A DNA stretch of 36,585 nucleotides. It comes from Bacillus andreraoultii. GTDB lineage: Bacteria > Bacillota > Bacilli > Bacillales > Caldibacillaceae. Where the stretch lies: the NCBI RefSeq assembly GCF_001244735.1, contig NZ_LN868937.1:24030-60614 (forward strand), in the 5' to 3' direction. Of this stretch, positions 29,864 through 36,585 are shown piece after piece. Numbering within the stretch: the first letter of the stretch is position 1; every line of letters begins with the position of its first letter. The notes below the pieces were generated by a model, which saw only the letters and a list, made by a program, of their open reading frames with translations, was not told the DNA's origin and did not search any database. A program made the position numbers and the translations under genes.

Positions 29864-31260
29864 GAAATTCAAAAATAAAAACTTTAGATATAAAAACAGA
29901 TAAATGGGTTATTGACTACCCAACAAGTTTGGGTGAAACAATATCATTTGATTTTACTTATCTCCCTAATGCTTGGTTTAAGAAACTTCAAAAGCAAATA
30001 ACAATAGAATGTTTTACATTAGACAAGCCAAGTGTAGAAACATTAAACAGATATAACTACTCTTTAAAACACTTCTTTAATTTTATTAAGCAGTATGAAA
30101 TAGATTTAGATAAATATGAGGATCTTACCCACCAACACACCCAAATGTTTTTATTTTATTTAAAGCAACAAGATATGGCCAATTCCACAAGAAGTACAGC
30201 GATATCTGCTTTAAAATGGATTGTATTATATGGTCAAATTTTTGAGTATGAAGGTTTTCCTAAAAGGCAAATATTTGATGGTGAAGAATATCAATCTATA
30301 AAAACTGAAGATGTTCTAAAGACAAAGTACATTCCAGATGATGTAATAAAACAAATTGAGTTAGCTTTACAAAAAGAAGAAGATTTAATTATAAAAAGCC
30401 TTATAGAGATTGGAATTGATACAGGAATAAGATTGAGTGAAGCATTAGAGTTATCTGAAGGATGTATAACTGAAGATTTCACGGGAAAGCCTGTACTCCA
30501 TGTGATTTCTTCTAAAAATAACACAGAAAGATTTATCCCTGTTTCCCGACGTGTTAAAAAAGCTGTGAAAACTTTAGAGGAACAAACAATGAAAGGTAGA
30601 AAAGCTATAGGACTGGACAATTTAACAGTATATTGGATGCCACAAGCAAAAAGATTTGATAAGATGACACAACCTAATTTTAGATATAGGTTAAAAGGGT
30701 TCCTAAAAAAACATAAAATCATAAATAGTGAAGGGAATCTATATCCTTTAACCTATCACGCATTCCGTCATACATTAGGAACTGATATGTTAAACCGGGG
30801 TATGTCAATCTTTGAAATACGTGACTATCTAGGACATGAATCATTACATTCAACAGCTGGATATGCAAAATTTAAAAATCAAACAGTTCAAAAAGAGTAT
30901 AGCAAATTAGGGTTTATTGGGATGATTGTAGAAGAAATAAGTGAAGAGTCGATGGGAAAGGGGAAAGAGTTGGATAAAGACACTTTAAAAGCAGCCTCTT
31001 TACCAGACGGAGCTTGTAAAAAACCAATTGATAACCAAGGCAATATATGTGCGAGGTTTAATATGTGTATTATTTGTCCCAAGTTCATTACAACTCCTGC
31101 TCATCTTCCGGTTCATAAAAACCATTTAGAACGATTACGGGCTGATAGAGAGTTTTATATGGCTACTGAGTATATTGGTTCCCAAAATCATTTAGAAACG
31201 ATAGAACATGCCTTAGAAACGATTATAGACCGATTAGAGGTGATTGAGAGTGGAAGTTAA
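29860..31260 (+). CDS. Tyrosine recombinase, TnpB-like (second of three), with C-terminal Cys module
   Basis: This 466-residue protein has an N-terminal core-binding domain and a catalytic domain with Arg191 (DTGIRLSEAL), His300 and Arg303 (TYHAFRHTLG), His326 (LGHESL) and Tyr335 (STAGYAKF), so it looks catalytically complete. After the catalytic domain it carries a Cys-rich tail near residues 386-426 (CKKP...NICARFNMCIICPKFITTP...VHKNHLERL), a possible metal-binding or DNA-binding module. Start TTG at 29860 lies in the overlapping TTGA. It is shorter than Tn554 TnpB (630 residues). The next gene begins inside its last codons. Confidence 0.88.
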   Translation: MRNSKIKTLDIKTDKWVIDYPTSLGETISFDFTYLPNAWFKKLQKQITIECFTLDKPSVETLNRYNYSLKHFFNFIKQYEIDLDKYEDLTHQHTQMFLFYLKQQDMANSTRSTAISALKWIVLYGQIFEYEGFPKRQIFDGEEYQSIKTEDVLKTKYIPDDVIKQIELALQKEEDLIIKSLIEIGIDTGIRLSEALELSEGCITEDFTGKPVLHVISSKNNTERFIPVSRRVKKAVKTLEEQTMKGRKAIGLDNLTVYWMPQAKRFDKMTQPNFRYRLKGFLKKHKIINSEGNLYPLTYHAFRHTLGTDMLNRGMSIFEIRDYLGHESLHSTAGYAKFKNQTVQKEYSKLGFIGMIVEEISEESMGKGKELDKDTLKAASLPDGACKKPIDNQGNICARFNMCIICPKFITTPAHLPVHKNHLERLRADREFYMATEYIGSQNHLETIEHALETIIDRLEVIESGS

Positions 31261-32896
31261 GAATAATACAAAAGAAATTAAAGAAAAAGGATTACCACTA
31301 TTTGGTTATGATCCTTCCAATCCAAAAAAGGATTTTCATTGTGGAAATAGTATGTTTTCAGATATGGAGTGGGATTTTAATGGATATGTAGATAAGAAAC
31401 ATCTTAGTGGAGCAAGATTAAAAATAAAATTTTATGCATTTGAACATAAGCCAGAAATGTTAGAAGTAGTTAAATGGTTTATGCATCACGAAATGACTAC
31501 AGGAGATATATTGACTGCAAAAAGGAGTATGGATGGTATTGTAAAATACATAAAATTTATTAATGAATATGTGCCAGAGGTAGAATCGTTTGCTGAAATA
31601 TCCAAAGAGCTTCTTATAGCATATTTTGACCATTTACTTATTGCGAAAAGTGAAACAACGGGTAACCCTCTAAGTCCTGTAACAATAAAAAAAGCAGCTC
31701 TTGCGATTAAAGAAGTTCTTATTAAGGGGAGTGTAAAAGGTTGGGATGTTCCAGACGATGTTGGATATGTTCAAAGGTTGTATGATGATAAAATTATTAA
31801 TAATAAAGCCCTAAAAACAGATTCAAAAAAGCAGATGAAAAAGTTGGCAGCTAAGGTTTCTGATGAAGACCTAATTGATAAAATAGTAAAAACAGCTATG
31901 AAAGATTTAGAGCAAAATAGAAATATACTTGTGGCATCGGCAACTGTCATTACATTACAACTTGGACTAAGAATAAGTGAAATCATTACGATTGAAACAG
32001 GGTGTCTAAAACCAATAGGCGGAGAAACAATGATTGATTGTGGTACAGAAAAGTTACATTCCGAACGTATTGAGGTCCTAAAGCCGGCGAATGAACTAGT
32101 TATCGAAGTTATATCCAAATTAGAAGAATATTCAAGGCCATTAAGGAAAGAGTCAGGATTACCCTATTTGTTTTTAAATAGGAAAAGAAATGAAAAAGGA
32201 TATCCAGTTGCACTTGTTAACCATCCTAATTGGAATAAAAACTATCTTAGACCTTGGTTAAGAGAACATCAATTTTATGATTCAAATGGTAATTTAATAG
32301 ATTTTACTTCCCATACGCTTAGACATGCATTTGCTACCTATGCTCTAAAAGGTGGAGCATCTATAGAAGTAATTTCTGAAATCATGAATCATAAAACTAT
32401 ACGAGGAACACAGCATTATACTCATCCAATTCAAGAAGAAGTAAAGAGACGTTTCAATGAAGTTTTAAATGAGGGTGCTATATTATCTGGTAAAAAGGCA
32501 CTCCAAATTAAAGATAAATTAAAAGAGCATAACCCGTTTAAAGGCAAAACGACCGATCAAGTTGACAAACTTCGCAGAGCTATGAAAATTCAAGTGTTAT
32601 CACACGGATTGTGTTTACACCATCCAATGCGTAACGAACCTTGTGCCGGTGACGGTGTTTGCTTGGGTTGCCGAAATTTTTTAACAACACCTGAGTTTCT
32701 TGACGTGCATAAGGGGCGTTTAGAGAGAGTCAGAAATGAATTATCCAAAGTTCCAAGTGAAGGGCCTTATGAAAATAAGTTAAGAAGAATGGAATCCTAT
32801 TTAGTAGATATTATCAAAGATCTTGAAAAACAATTGAATTACTCAGGGGAAAAAGACAATACAGAATATAAAAATCCCGCTATGCTAGGGGGTTAA
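31250..32896 (+). CDS. Tyrosine recombinase (third of three), with C-terminal Cys module
   Basis: This 549-residue recombinase has Arg241 (LGLRISEI), His355 and Arg358 (SHTLRHAFAT), His381 within MNHKTI (Asn where most relatives have Gly) and Tyr390 (GTQHYTH). It shares with the preceding protein a Cys-rich tail (CLHHPMRNEPCAGDG, then VCLGCRNFLTTPEFLDVHK), which suggests the two derive from a common ancestor. I chose GTG at 31250, because AGAGGTGA is eight bases upstream; the in-frame TTG at 31244 touches that site. It overlaps the second recombinase by 11 bases and ends five bases before the fourth gene. Confidence 0.88.
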   Translation: MEVKNNTKEIKEKGLPLFGYDPSNPKKDFHCGNSMFSDMEWDFNGYVDKKHLSGARLKIKFYAFEHKPEMLEVVKWFMHHEMTTGDILTAKRSMDGIVKYIKFINEYVPEVESFAEISKELLIAYFDHLLIAKSETTGNPLSPVTIKKAALAIKEVLIKGSVKGWDVPDDVGYVQRLYDDKIINNKALKTDSKKQMKKLAAKVSDEDLIDKIVKTAMKDLEQNRNILVASATVITLQLGLRISEIITIETGCLKPIGGETMIDCGTEKLHSERIEVLKPANELVIEVISKLEEYSRPLRKESGLPYLFLNRKRNEKGYPVALVNHPNWNKNYLRPWLREHQFYDSNGNLIDFTSHTLRHAFATYALKGGASIEVISEIMNHKTIRGTQHYTHPIQEEVKRRFNEVLNEGAILSGKKALQIKDKLKEHNPFKGKTTDQVDKLRRAMKIQVLSHGLCLHHPMRNEPCAGDGVCLGCRNFLTTPEFLDVHKGRLERVRNELSKVPSEGPYENKLRRMESYLVDIIKDLEKQLNYSGEKDNTEYKNPAMLGG

Positions 32897-32901
32897 ACAT
32901 A

Positions 32902-33345
32902 ATGGCAAATGATAAACAACAAGATATGCTTATTAGAATAGATCAGGCTATTACCAATCTAAGACGTGGAAAGAAAAAACTATCAATCTCTAAAATTGCT
33001 GAAAAAGCTGGGGTTGCAAGAAAGACTATTTATAACCACTCAGAATTAAAACAGCGTTGTGATCAAGCCATTCATATTCAAGAAGAACAAAATAAAGCAT
33101 TACAAGAAGTTGCAGCTGGTTCAGTTACCGAAGCTAAAACTAAGCCTCTAACTGGAAGGAAACTTCTTGAAGAACGATATAGAAAGTCAAGAGAAGACTT
33201 AAAGTTAGAACGTGAAAAGAATGCAAAATTGTTAGAGAATAATAGACAGCTTGTGTTAGAAAAAGCTGAATTGAAGAATAGAATTCAGATGTTGCAACAA
33301 CAAATGGAGAGACTTAAAGCTCAAAAGGTAAAACCTTTAAAATAA
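32902..33345 (+). CDS. Small HTH/coiled-coil accessory protein (DUF6262/TnpC-like)
   Basis: This 147-residue, highly charged protein follows the three recombinases by five bases. Residues 25-55 (KKLSISKIAEKAGVARKTIYNH) form a TetR-like helix-turn-helix. Residues 90-140 form a long Lys/Glu/Leu-rich coiled coil. This combination fits the DUF6262 family and the small accessory proteins TnpC of Tn554 and GinD of GInt modules, which influence the orientation or efficiency of transposition. No catalytic motif is present. The role here is inferred from architecture and gene order. Confidence 0.8.
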   Translation: MANDKQQDMLIRIDQAITNLRRGKKKLSISKIAEKAGVARKTIYNHSELKQRCDQAIHIQEEQNKALQEVAAGSVTEAKTKPLTGRKLLEERYRKSREDLKLEREKNAKLLENNRQLVLEKAELKNRIQMLQQQMERLKAQKVKPLK

Positions 33346-33634
33346 ATAGCTTCACATAAATAACTAACGGGTTCGGTTTTGAAGCACAAAATATGAGATA
33401 TCATTCCAATTACAAAATCGCAATCCAAATAACATAATGACAACAGCTATTGTCAACGTGCTAATTATGTTTAATTGGTACGCTATTTCTATGCTGATTT
33501 TCATAAACCAAGTAGACAATTGTAATATTATGTTAAAATAAATATAGAGTTTGTGAAGAAATACACTTACACTAACGGGCAGTTTAGTTGAAGAAGAAAA
33601 ATTAAATATTAAGATAAAAACGCTCAGAATAAAT
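33346..33634. other. Gene-free AT-rich stretch between the recombinase operon and the IS3-type element
   Basis: No supported gene. It contains two copies of a related motif starting CTAACGGG (33364 and 33572, about 20 bases each, both ending TTGAAG) and the left arm AAAACGCTCA of an inverted repeat whose other arm lies beyond the IS3-type element. It may hold the right end of the recombinase element or decayed chromosomal sequence. Confidence 0.4.
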
Positions 33635-33643
33635 TGGTACCGA

Positions 33644-33681
33644 CCCCCGAAAGTTAGAGTAATAAATCTAACTTTCGGGGG
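33644..33681 (+). promoter_or_regulatory. Perfect hairpin over the IS3 orfA ribosome-binding site
   Basis: CCCCCGAAAGTTAGA (33644-33658) is exactly complementary to TCTAACTTTCGGGGG (33667-33681), with an eight-base loop, and TTTTT precedes the ATG at 33689. The GGGGG arm is also the only ribosome-binding site, so read-through RNA would terminate or hide the site. Confidence 0.75.
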
Positions 33682-33688
33682 TGTTTTT

Positions 33689-34252
33689 ATGGCAAAATAT
33701 AGTGAAGAATTCAAAATAAGACTTGTCACCGAGTATTTAGAGGGAAACATTGGGTATGGATCATTGGCAAAAAAATATAATATGGGAAGCCAGACCTCTA
33801 TACGTGAATGGGTGAATGTATATAAGGCTCAAGGGATGGATGGGTTAAAACATAGGAAAACGAAAAAGGAATATTCTGTTCAATTTAAGATGGATACGAT
33901 ACAATTTATGTTAAACACAGGTGCTTCTTATTTAGAAACTGCTGTTCATTTTAATTTGAACAACCCTTCCTTGATTATTCGCTGGATGAAAGAATTTCAT
34001 GAACAAGGAGTAGAAGGCCTAATTCCAAAACCAAAGGGGCGGTCTTCTATGTCTAAGAAACACAATAAACAAAAGAAAAAGGAAGAAAAACAATTAACAC
34101 GTGAAGAAGAATTGGAACGTGAGAACGAACTACTAAGGTTAGAAAATGCATACCTAAAAAAGCTGAGAGCTTTTCGGGGAAATCCGAATGTCTTCCTCGA
34201 AAAGCCCAAGCAAAACTGGCATTCGAACTCAAAGAAGAAGGATTCCGATTAA
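33689..34252 (+). CDS. IS3-family transposase OrfA
   Basis: The 187-residue OrfA carries two tandem helix-turn-helix units (residues ~8-45 SEEFKIRLVTEYLEG...GSLAKKYNM, and ~60-105 VQFKMDTIQFML...IIRWMKEF), then a Lys/Glu-rich leucine-zipper coiled coil (EEELERENELLRLENAYLKKL). It binds the element's ends and, through -1 frameshifting, forms the N-terminus of the full OrfAB transposase. Start ATG 33689 follows GGGGGTG by five bases. Its last 30 codons overlap the OrfB frame. Confidence 0.9.
   Translation: MAKYSEEFKIRLVTEYLEGNIGYGSLAKKYNMGSQTSIREWVNVYKAQGMDGLKHRKTKKEYSVQFKMDTIQFMLNTGASYLETAVHFNLNNPSLIIRWMKEFHEQGVEGLIPKPKGRSSMSKKHNKQKKKEEKQLTREEELERENELLRLENAYLKKLRAFRGNPNVFLEKPKQNWHSNSKKKDSD
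34156..34162 (+). other. Programmed -1 frameshift site of the IS3-type element
   Basis: A-AAA-AAG is in register with orfA (the first A is a codon third position). Slipping back one base enters the OrfB frame, which is open from here (KAESFSGKSECLPRKAQAKL-like) to 35082. Confidence 0.75.
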
Positions 34253-35082
34253 AGGATATTTTCCTTGTGGTGGGTATTCCTGAAGCAACCTATCACTATC
34301 ATATCAAAAACCTTGAAAAAGAAGACCCGGACAGGGAACTTAAGGAACTTATTACTGACCTATTTAAGAAATTTCATGAACGCTATGGTTATAAACGCAT
34401 CACGAAGGAATTAAATAAATTAGGACATCGTGTTAATCATAAGAAAGTGTATCGACTTATGCGAGAACTAGGATTGAAATGTGTAAAATTTATGCGGAAA
34501 TCCCGTAAATACAATTCCTATAAAGGAAAGGTTGGGAAGGTTGCAAAAAACCGAATTTCCCGCCGTTTTAGCACACCTATTCCTCTTCAGAAATTAGTAA
34601 CCGACATTACAGAATTCAAATGTCTTGGGGAGGAGAAGTTATATCTAAATCCAATTCTTGATCTTTATAACGGAGAAATTATAGCGTTTGGAATTAGGAA
34701 ACGTCCAACATTAGATCTTGTCATGGAACCTTTAAAAGAAACAATAGGAATAATAGAAAATCATGCAACCTATCGCACTACTATTCATTCCGATCAAGGC
34801 TGGCATTACCAACACAACCAATGGGTGAAGACATTAAAAGCAAATAAAATATTCCAAAGTATGTCGCGTAAAGCAACGTGCGCAGACAACGCTTCGATGG
34901 AGAATTTCTTTGGCATTTTAAAGCAAGAAATGTATTATGGGGAAAAACTAGTAAGCTATGAAGAATTAAAAAGAAGAATAGAAGAATATATCTACTGGTA
35001 TAACAATGAACGTTCAAAAGAAAAATTAGCCGGATTGAGTCCAGTCGAATACCGAACTCAATCCAGCCAATCAGCTGCATAA
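34162..35082 (+). CDS. IS3-family transposase OrfB (rve DDE integrase), made by frameshift
   Basis: About 306 residues are readable from the slippery site; an independent GTG start exists at 34267. An N-terminal helix-turn-helix-like region (RYGYKRITKELNKLGHRVNHKKVYRLM) precedes the integrase core. Catalytic residues are Asp in VTDITEFK, Asp in TIHSDQGWHYQ, and Glu in NASMENFFGILKQEMYY, the DDE triad of the IS3/retroviral integrase family. The C-terminus is YNNERSKEKLAGLSPVEYR. It is intact. Confidence 0.92.
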   Translation, partial: AESFSGKSECLPRKAQAKLAFELKEEGFRLKDIFLVVGIPEATYHYHIKNLEKEDPDRELKELITDLFKKFHERYGYKRITKELNKLGHRVNHKKVYRLMRELGLKCVKFMRKSRKYNSYKGKVGKVAKNRISRRFSTPIPLQKLVTDITEFKCLGEEKLYLNPILDLYNGEIIAFGIRKRPTLDLVMEPLKETIGIIENHATYRTTIHSDQGWHYQHNQWVKTLKANKIFQSMSRKATCADNASMENFFGILKQEMYYGEKLVSYEELKRRIEEYIYWYNNERSKEKLAGLSPVEYRTQSSQSAA

Positions 35083-35112
35083 TAAAACTCTAACTTTTGG
35101 GGGTAACCACCA

Positions 35113-35398
35113 TTTATGAGCGTTTTAGTTTGCTGTTTTAAATGCTTTTCTAAAGCCTGCTGAATAAAGAATGTACAATATAATGAATTTTTTTGATTGT
35201 ATGTTCGATAATATATAAGAGTTATTCCGTAACACAGTTGGTTTTGTTTTGCTGTTCTCTTGTAATTTTTCACTTTTACAATAGAACTTGATCCGAATCA
35301 ATTTTTATTTCATAGAAACATCCTATACTAGAGTCATCGACAAGGAATACAAATGAAAATGAAATTGGAGGGAATCAACATGCAAAGATATATATTAA
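35113..35398. other. Chromosomal or element remnant between two insertion sequences
   Basis: No complete gene. It starts with the right arm TGAGCGTTTT (35117-35126) of the inverted repeat split by the IS3-type element. It then holds AT-rich DNA, a TATACT hexamer near 35324, and the ribosome-binding site TTGGAGGG leading to the truncated start at 35380. Confidence 0.45.
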
Positions 35399-35403
35399 CC
35401 TGA
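35380..35403 (+). pseudogene. Start of a gene cut off by the IS1380-type element
   Basis: TTGGAGGGAATCAAC provides a very good ribosome-binding site and spacing for ATG 35380, which reads MQRYIL before the element end at about 35399, then stops at TGA. The seven codons cannot identify a gene; starts of the form M-x-RYI-L are common in ABC-transporter permeases, but that is only a hint. The remainder would lie past the element's right end, outside the window. Confidence 0.4.
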
Positions 35404-35510
35404 ATTATTCACAGAAATTCAGAAACTTATTATAACTTATGGATTACCAAGCCTTTTCGGCTTTATTGTAATTCATTAAAAAAATGAAAAAAGAATCCAT
35501 TTCTGTTAAA

Positions 35511-35568
35511 GTTAAAGTAACCAAAACAAAAACCAAACAGAAAGGACTCTTTATATGGTTACTTTAAC
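35511..35568 (+). promoter_or_regulatory. Inverted repeat spanning the IS1380 transposase start codon
   Basis: GTTAAAGTAACC (35511-35522) is perfectly complementary to GGTTACTTTAAC (35557-35568), which begins with the G of the ATG at 35555. The ribosome-binding site AAAGGA lies in the loop. RNA containing both arms would hide the start codon. Confidence 0.6.
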
Positions 35569-36585
35569 GCAAAAAACACTTGATTTCAATCATAAAATTA
35601 AATTGTCAAATGATGGAGGTTCTCTTTCCTCCGATACAGGTGAGTTTCTTTTTAGAGAATTCGATGAAAAAATTGGTTTTTCAAAGACTTTAGTTAAGTA
35701 CTTGAGACTTAACGATTCAAGGAAATATTATCTTCATTCAAATGAAAACTTGTTACGTCAAAAAGTCTATCAAATCATTGCCGGGTATGCGGAAGATGAT
35801 GCGGCTGATCAGTTGACTCATGATCCTGTGTTTAAGGAAATCATTGAAACTCCAACACTTGCTTCCCAGCCCAGTTTGTCTCGCTTTTATACACGATTTG
35901 ATAAAGATTCAATTGAACAATTAAATCTGGCTAACCAAGAAATGCTTGATAAGATTCATTGTTTTCGACAATCGAAAGAGTTATTTATCGACTTGGATTC
36001 GACTCATTCGGATACATATGGGGACCAAGAATCTTCGTCATATAATACTCATTATGGCACGATGGGTTTTCATCCATTAGTCGCCTTTGATGGTGCGACT
36101 GGTGACTTTTTGAAAGCACAACTCCGTCCCGGAAATGTTTATACATCAAATGGTGTGGTGGAATTTATTCGGCCTCTCATTAAACATTATAACGAAATGT
36201 TTCCGGAAACTACCCTGTTTCTTCGTGGAGATAGTGGGTTTGCTGTTCCGGGATTATACGATCTGTGTGAAGAAGAATCTGTTTTGTATATTATTCGGTT
36301 GAAATCGAATTCACAACTACAAAGTTTAGCGAAGGAATACCATCCTTCTTCCGCACCTTTAGATGTTTCCAAGACGGAAACCTATTATGAAGAAACGATT
36401 TACCAAGCAAAATCATGGTCAAAACCAAGAAGGGTGATTATTCAATCGGTACGTCCTGCAGGTGAGCTGTTCTTTACCCATTCCTTTTTTGTTACTAACT
36501 TTGAATTAGCTTTTCCTCAAGATATCGTCCGAGCTTATCAAAAAAGAGGGACGATGGAAAACTATATCAAAGAAGCAAAAAATGG
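35555..36585 (+). CDS. IS1380-family transposase, truncated at the window edge
   Basis: 343 codons are open from ATG 35555 to the right edge. The protein starts MVTLTQKTLDFNHKIKLS and shows typical IS1380 (DDE transposase group 1) features: an SSDTGEFLFREFDEKIG segment, QIIAGYAEDDAADQL, the first catalytic Asp in LFIDLDSTHSDTYG, the second in TLFLRGDSGFAVPGLYDLC, and the region around KRGTMENYIKEAKNG, which supplies the catalytic Glu. No lesion is seen in the visible part. AAAGGACT is the ribosome-binding site. Confidence 0.88.
   Translation, partial: MVTLTQKTLDFNHKIKLSNDGGSLSSDTGEFLFREFDEKIGFSKTLVKYLRLNDSRKYYLHSNENLLRQKVYQIIAGYAEDDAADQLTHDPVFKEIIETPTLASQPSLSRFYTRFDKDSIEQLNLANQEMLDKIHCFRQSKELFIDLDSTHSDTYGDQESSSYNTHYGTMGFHPLVAFDGATGDFLKAQLRPGNVYTSNGVVEFIRPLIKHYNEMFPETTLFLRGDSGFAVPGLYDLCEEESVLYIIRLKSNSQLQSLAKEYHPSSAPLDVSKTETYYEETIYQAKSWSKPRRVIIQSVRPAGELFFTHSFFVTNFELAFPQDIVRAYQKRGTMENYIKEAKN

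Larger units (their letters stand above)
28465..33634 (+). mobile_element. Tn554/GInt-like recombinase module (boundaries approximate)
   Basis: Three consecutive tyrosine recombinase genes and a small HTH/coiled-coil gene form one tightly packed plus-strand operon (overlaps of 4 and 11 bases, then a gap of 5). Tn554 encodes TnpA, TnpB (both tyrosine recombinases) and small TnpC; GInt modules encode three recombinases plus a small fourth protein. This operon has the four-gene GInt layout. The left limit is placed at the ssb stop, because the native operon partner rpsR is missing there. The right limit is unknown; 33634 is merely where the IS3-type element begins. No antibiotic resistance or other cargo is visible. 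Confidence 0.65.
33635..35112 (+). mobile_element. IS3-family (IS150-type) insertion sequence
   Basis: Left end TGGTACCGACCCCCGAAAGT and the right end (complement begins TGGTGGTTACCCCCAAAAGT) are imperfect inverted repeats. The 1478-base element carries orfA and orfB in overlapping frames with a slippery A-AAA-AAG, as in IS3/IS150. Both frames are open, so it may be active. The three bases outside the ends (AAT and TTT) do not match, so a target duplication is not evident. It is inserted in the loop region of the inverted repeat AAAACGCTCA/TGAGCGTTTT. Confidence 0.85.
35399..36585 (+). mobile_element. IS1380-type insertion sequence, left part (runs off the window)
   Basis: The likely left end is CCTGAATTATTCAC at 35399, placed by its resemblance to IS1380-family termini and by the sudden end of the truncated reading frame. 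A small hairpin (AAGCC/GGCTT around TTTTC, then TATT) lies near 35452-35468. The right end is outside the window, so no target duplication can be checked. Confidence 0.6.

Noticed and set aside
33364-33750. 128-codon minus-strand frame with a hydrophobic stretch
   Set aside because: It runs through the terminal inverted repeat and the start of the IS3-type element, so it cannot be an old gene, and it has no ribosome-binding site.
28465-36585. Antibiotic-resistance or defence cargo in the recombinase element
   Set aside because: Apart from the four module genes I found only insertion sequences and AT-rich remnants; no resistance or defence gene is visible in any frame.

Overview
This is the replication-origin region of a low-GC, endospore-forming Firmicute, almost certainly a member of the Bacillaceae. 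I cannot resolve the genus. The evidence is the gene order (gyrA, gyrB, recF, yaaA, dnaN, dnaA, oriC, rpmH, rnpA, spoIIIJ, jag, mnmE, mnmG, rsmG, noc, soj, spo0J, yyaC, yyzM, ychF, rpsF, ssb), the presence of Noc, SpoIIIJ and YyaC, a TTG-started dnaA, and Bacillus-type DnaA boxes and parS sites.

Layout. Positions 1-9983 are read on the minus strand: a partial HD-GYP-like gene, then the replication block from gyrA back to dnaA. Positions 9984-10552 hold the upstream half of oriC, with about nine DnaA-box-like 9-mers and a Spo0A-like box. The unwinding half (DnaA box, GC-rich spacer, DnaA-trios, AT-rich stretch) lies between dnaA and dnaN. From 10553 the plus strand carries rpmH, rnpA, membrane-insertion and RNA-binding genes (spoIIIJ, jag), tRNA/rRNA modification genes (mnmE, mnmG, rsmG), then the nucleoid-occlusion and chromosome-segregation genes (noc, soj, spo0J) with a parS inside spo0J. 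A DUF554 membrane protein, yyaC (minus strand), yyzM, ychF and the rpsF-ssb pair follow. A second perfect parS sits between rpsF and ssb.

The right half is heavily invaded by mobile DNA. It holds a complete IS1182-family element (21364-23196) and a decayed IS1595-family element with a passenger gene (25649-27380). Directly after ssb comes a four-gene operon of three tyrosine recombinases plus a small helix-turn-helix/coiled-coil protein, resembling Tn554 TnpABC and the GInt integrase modules. An IS3/IS150-type element (33635-35112) and the left part of an IS1380-type element running off the right edge follow. The usual third gene of the ribosomal operon, rpsR, is not in the window, so more than 8 kb of mobile DNA separates ssb from wherever rpsR lies.

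The core genes form an ordinary initiation, segregation and translation cluster. The less ordinary material is the split rpsF-ssb-rpsR operon, the repeat-rich left side of the recombinase module, an inverted pair of DnaA boxes far from oriC (jag-mnmE), and three unrelated insertion sequences whose transposase start regions are all buried in perfect inverted repeats. No rRNA, tRNA or CRISPR array was seen.
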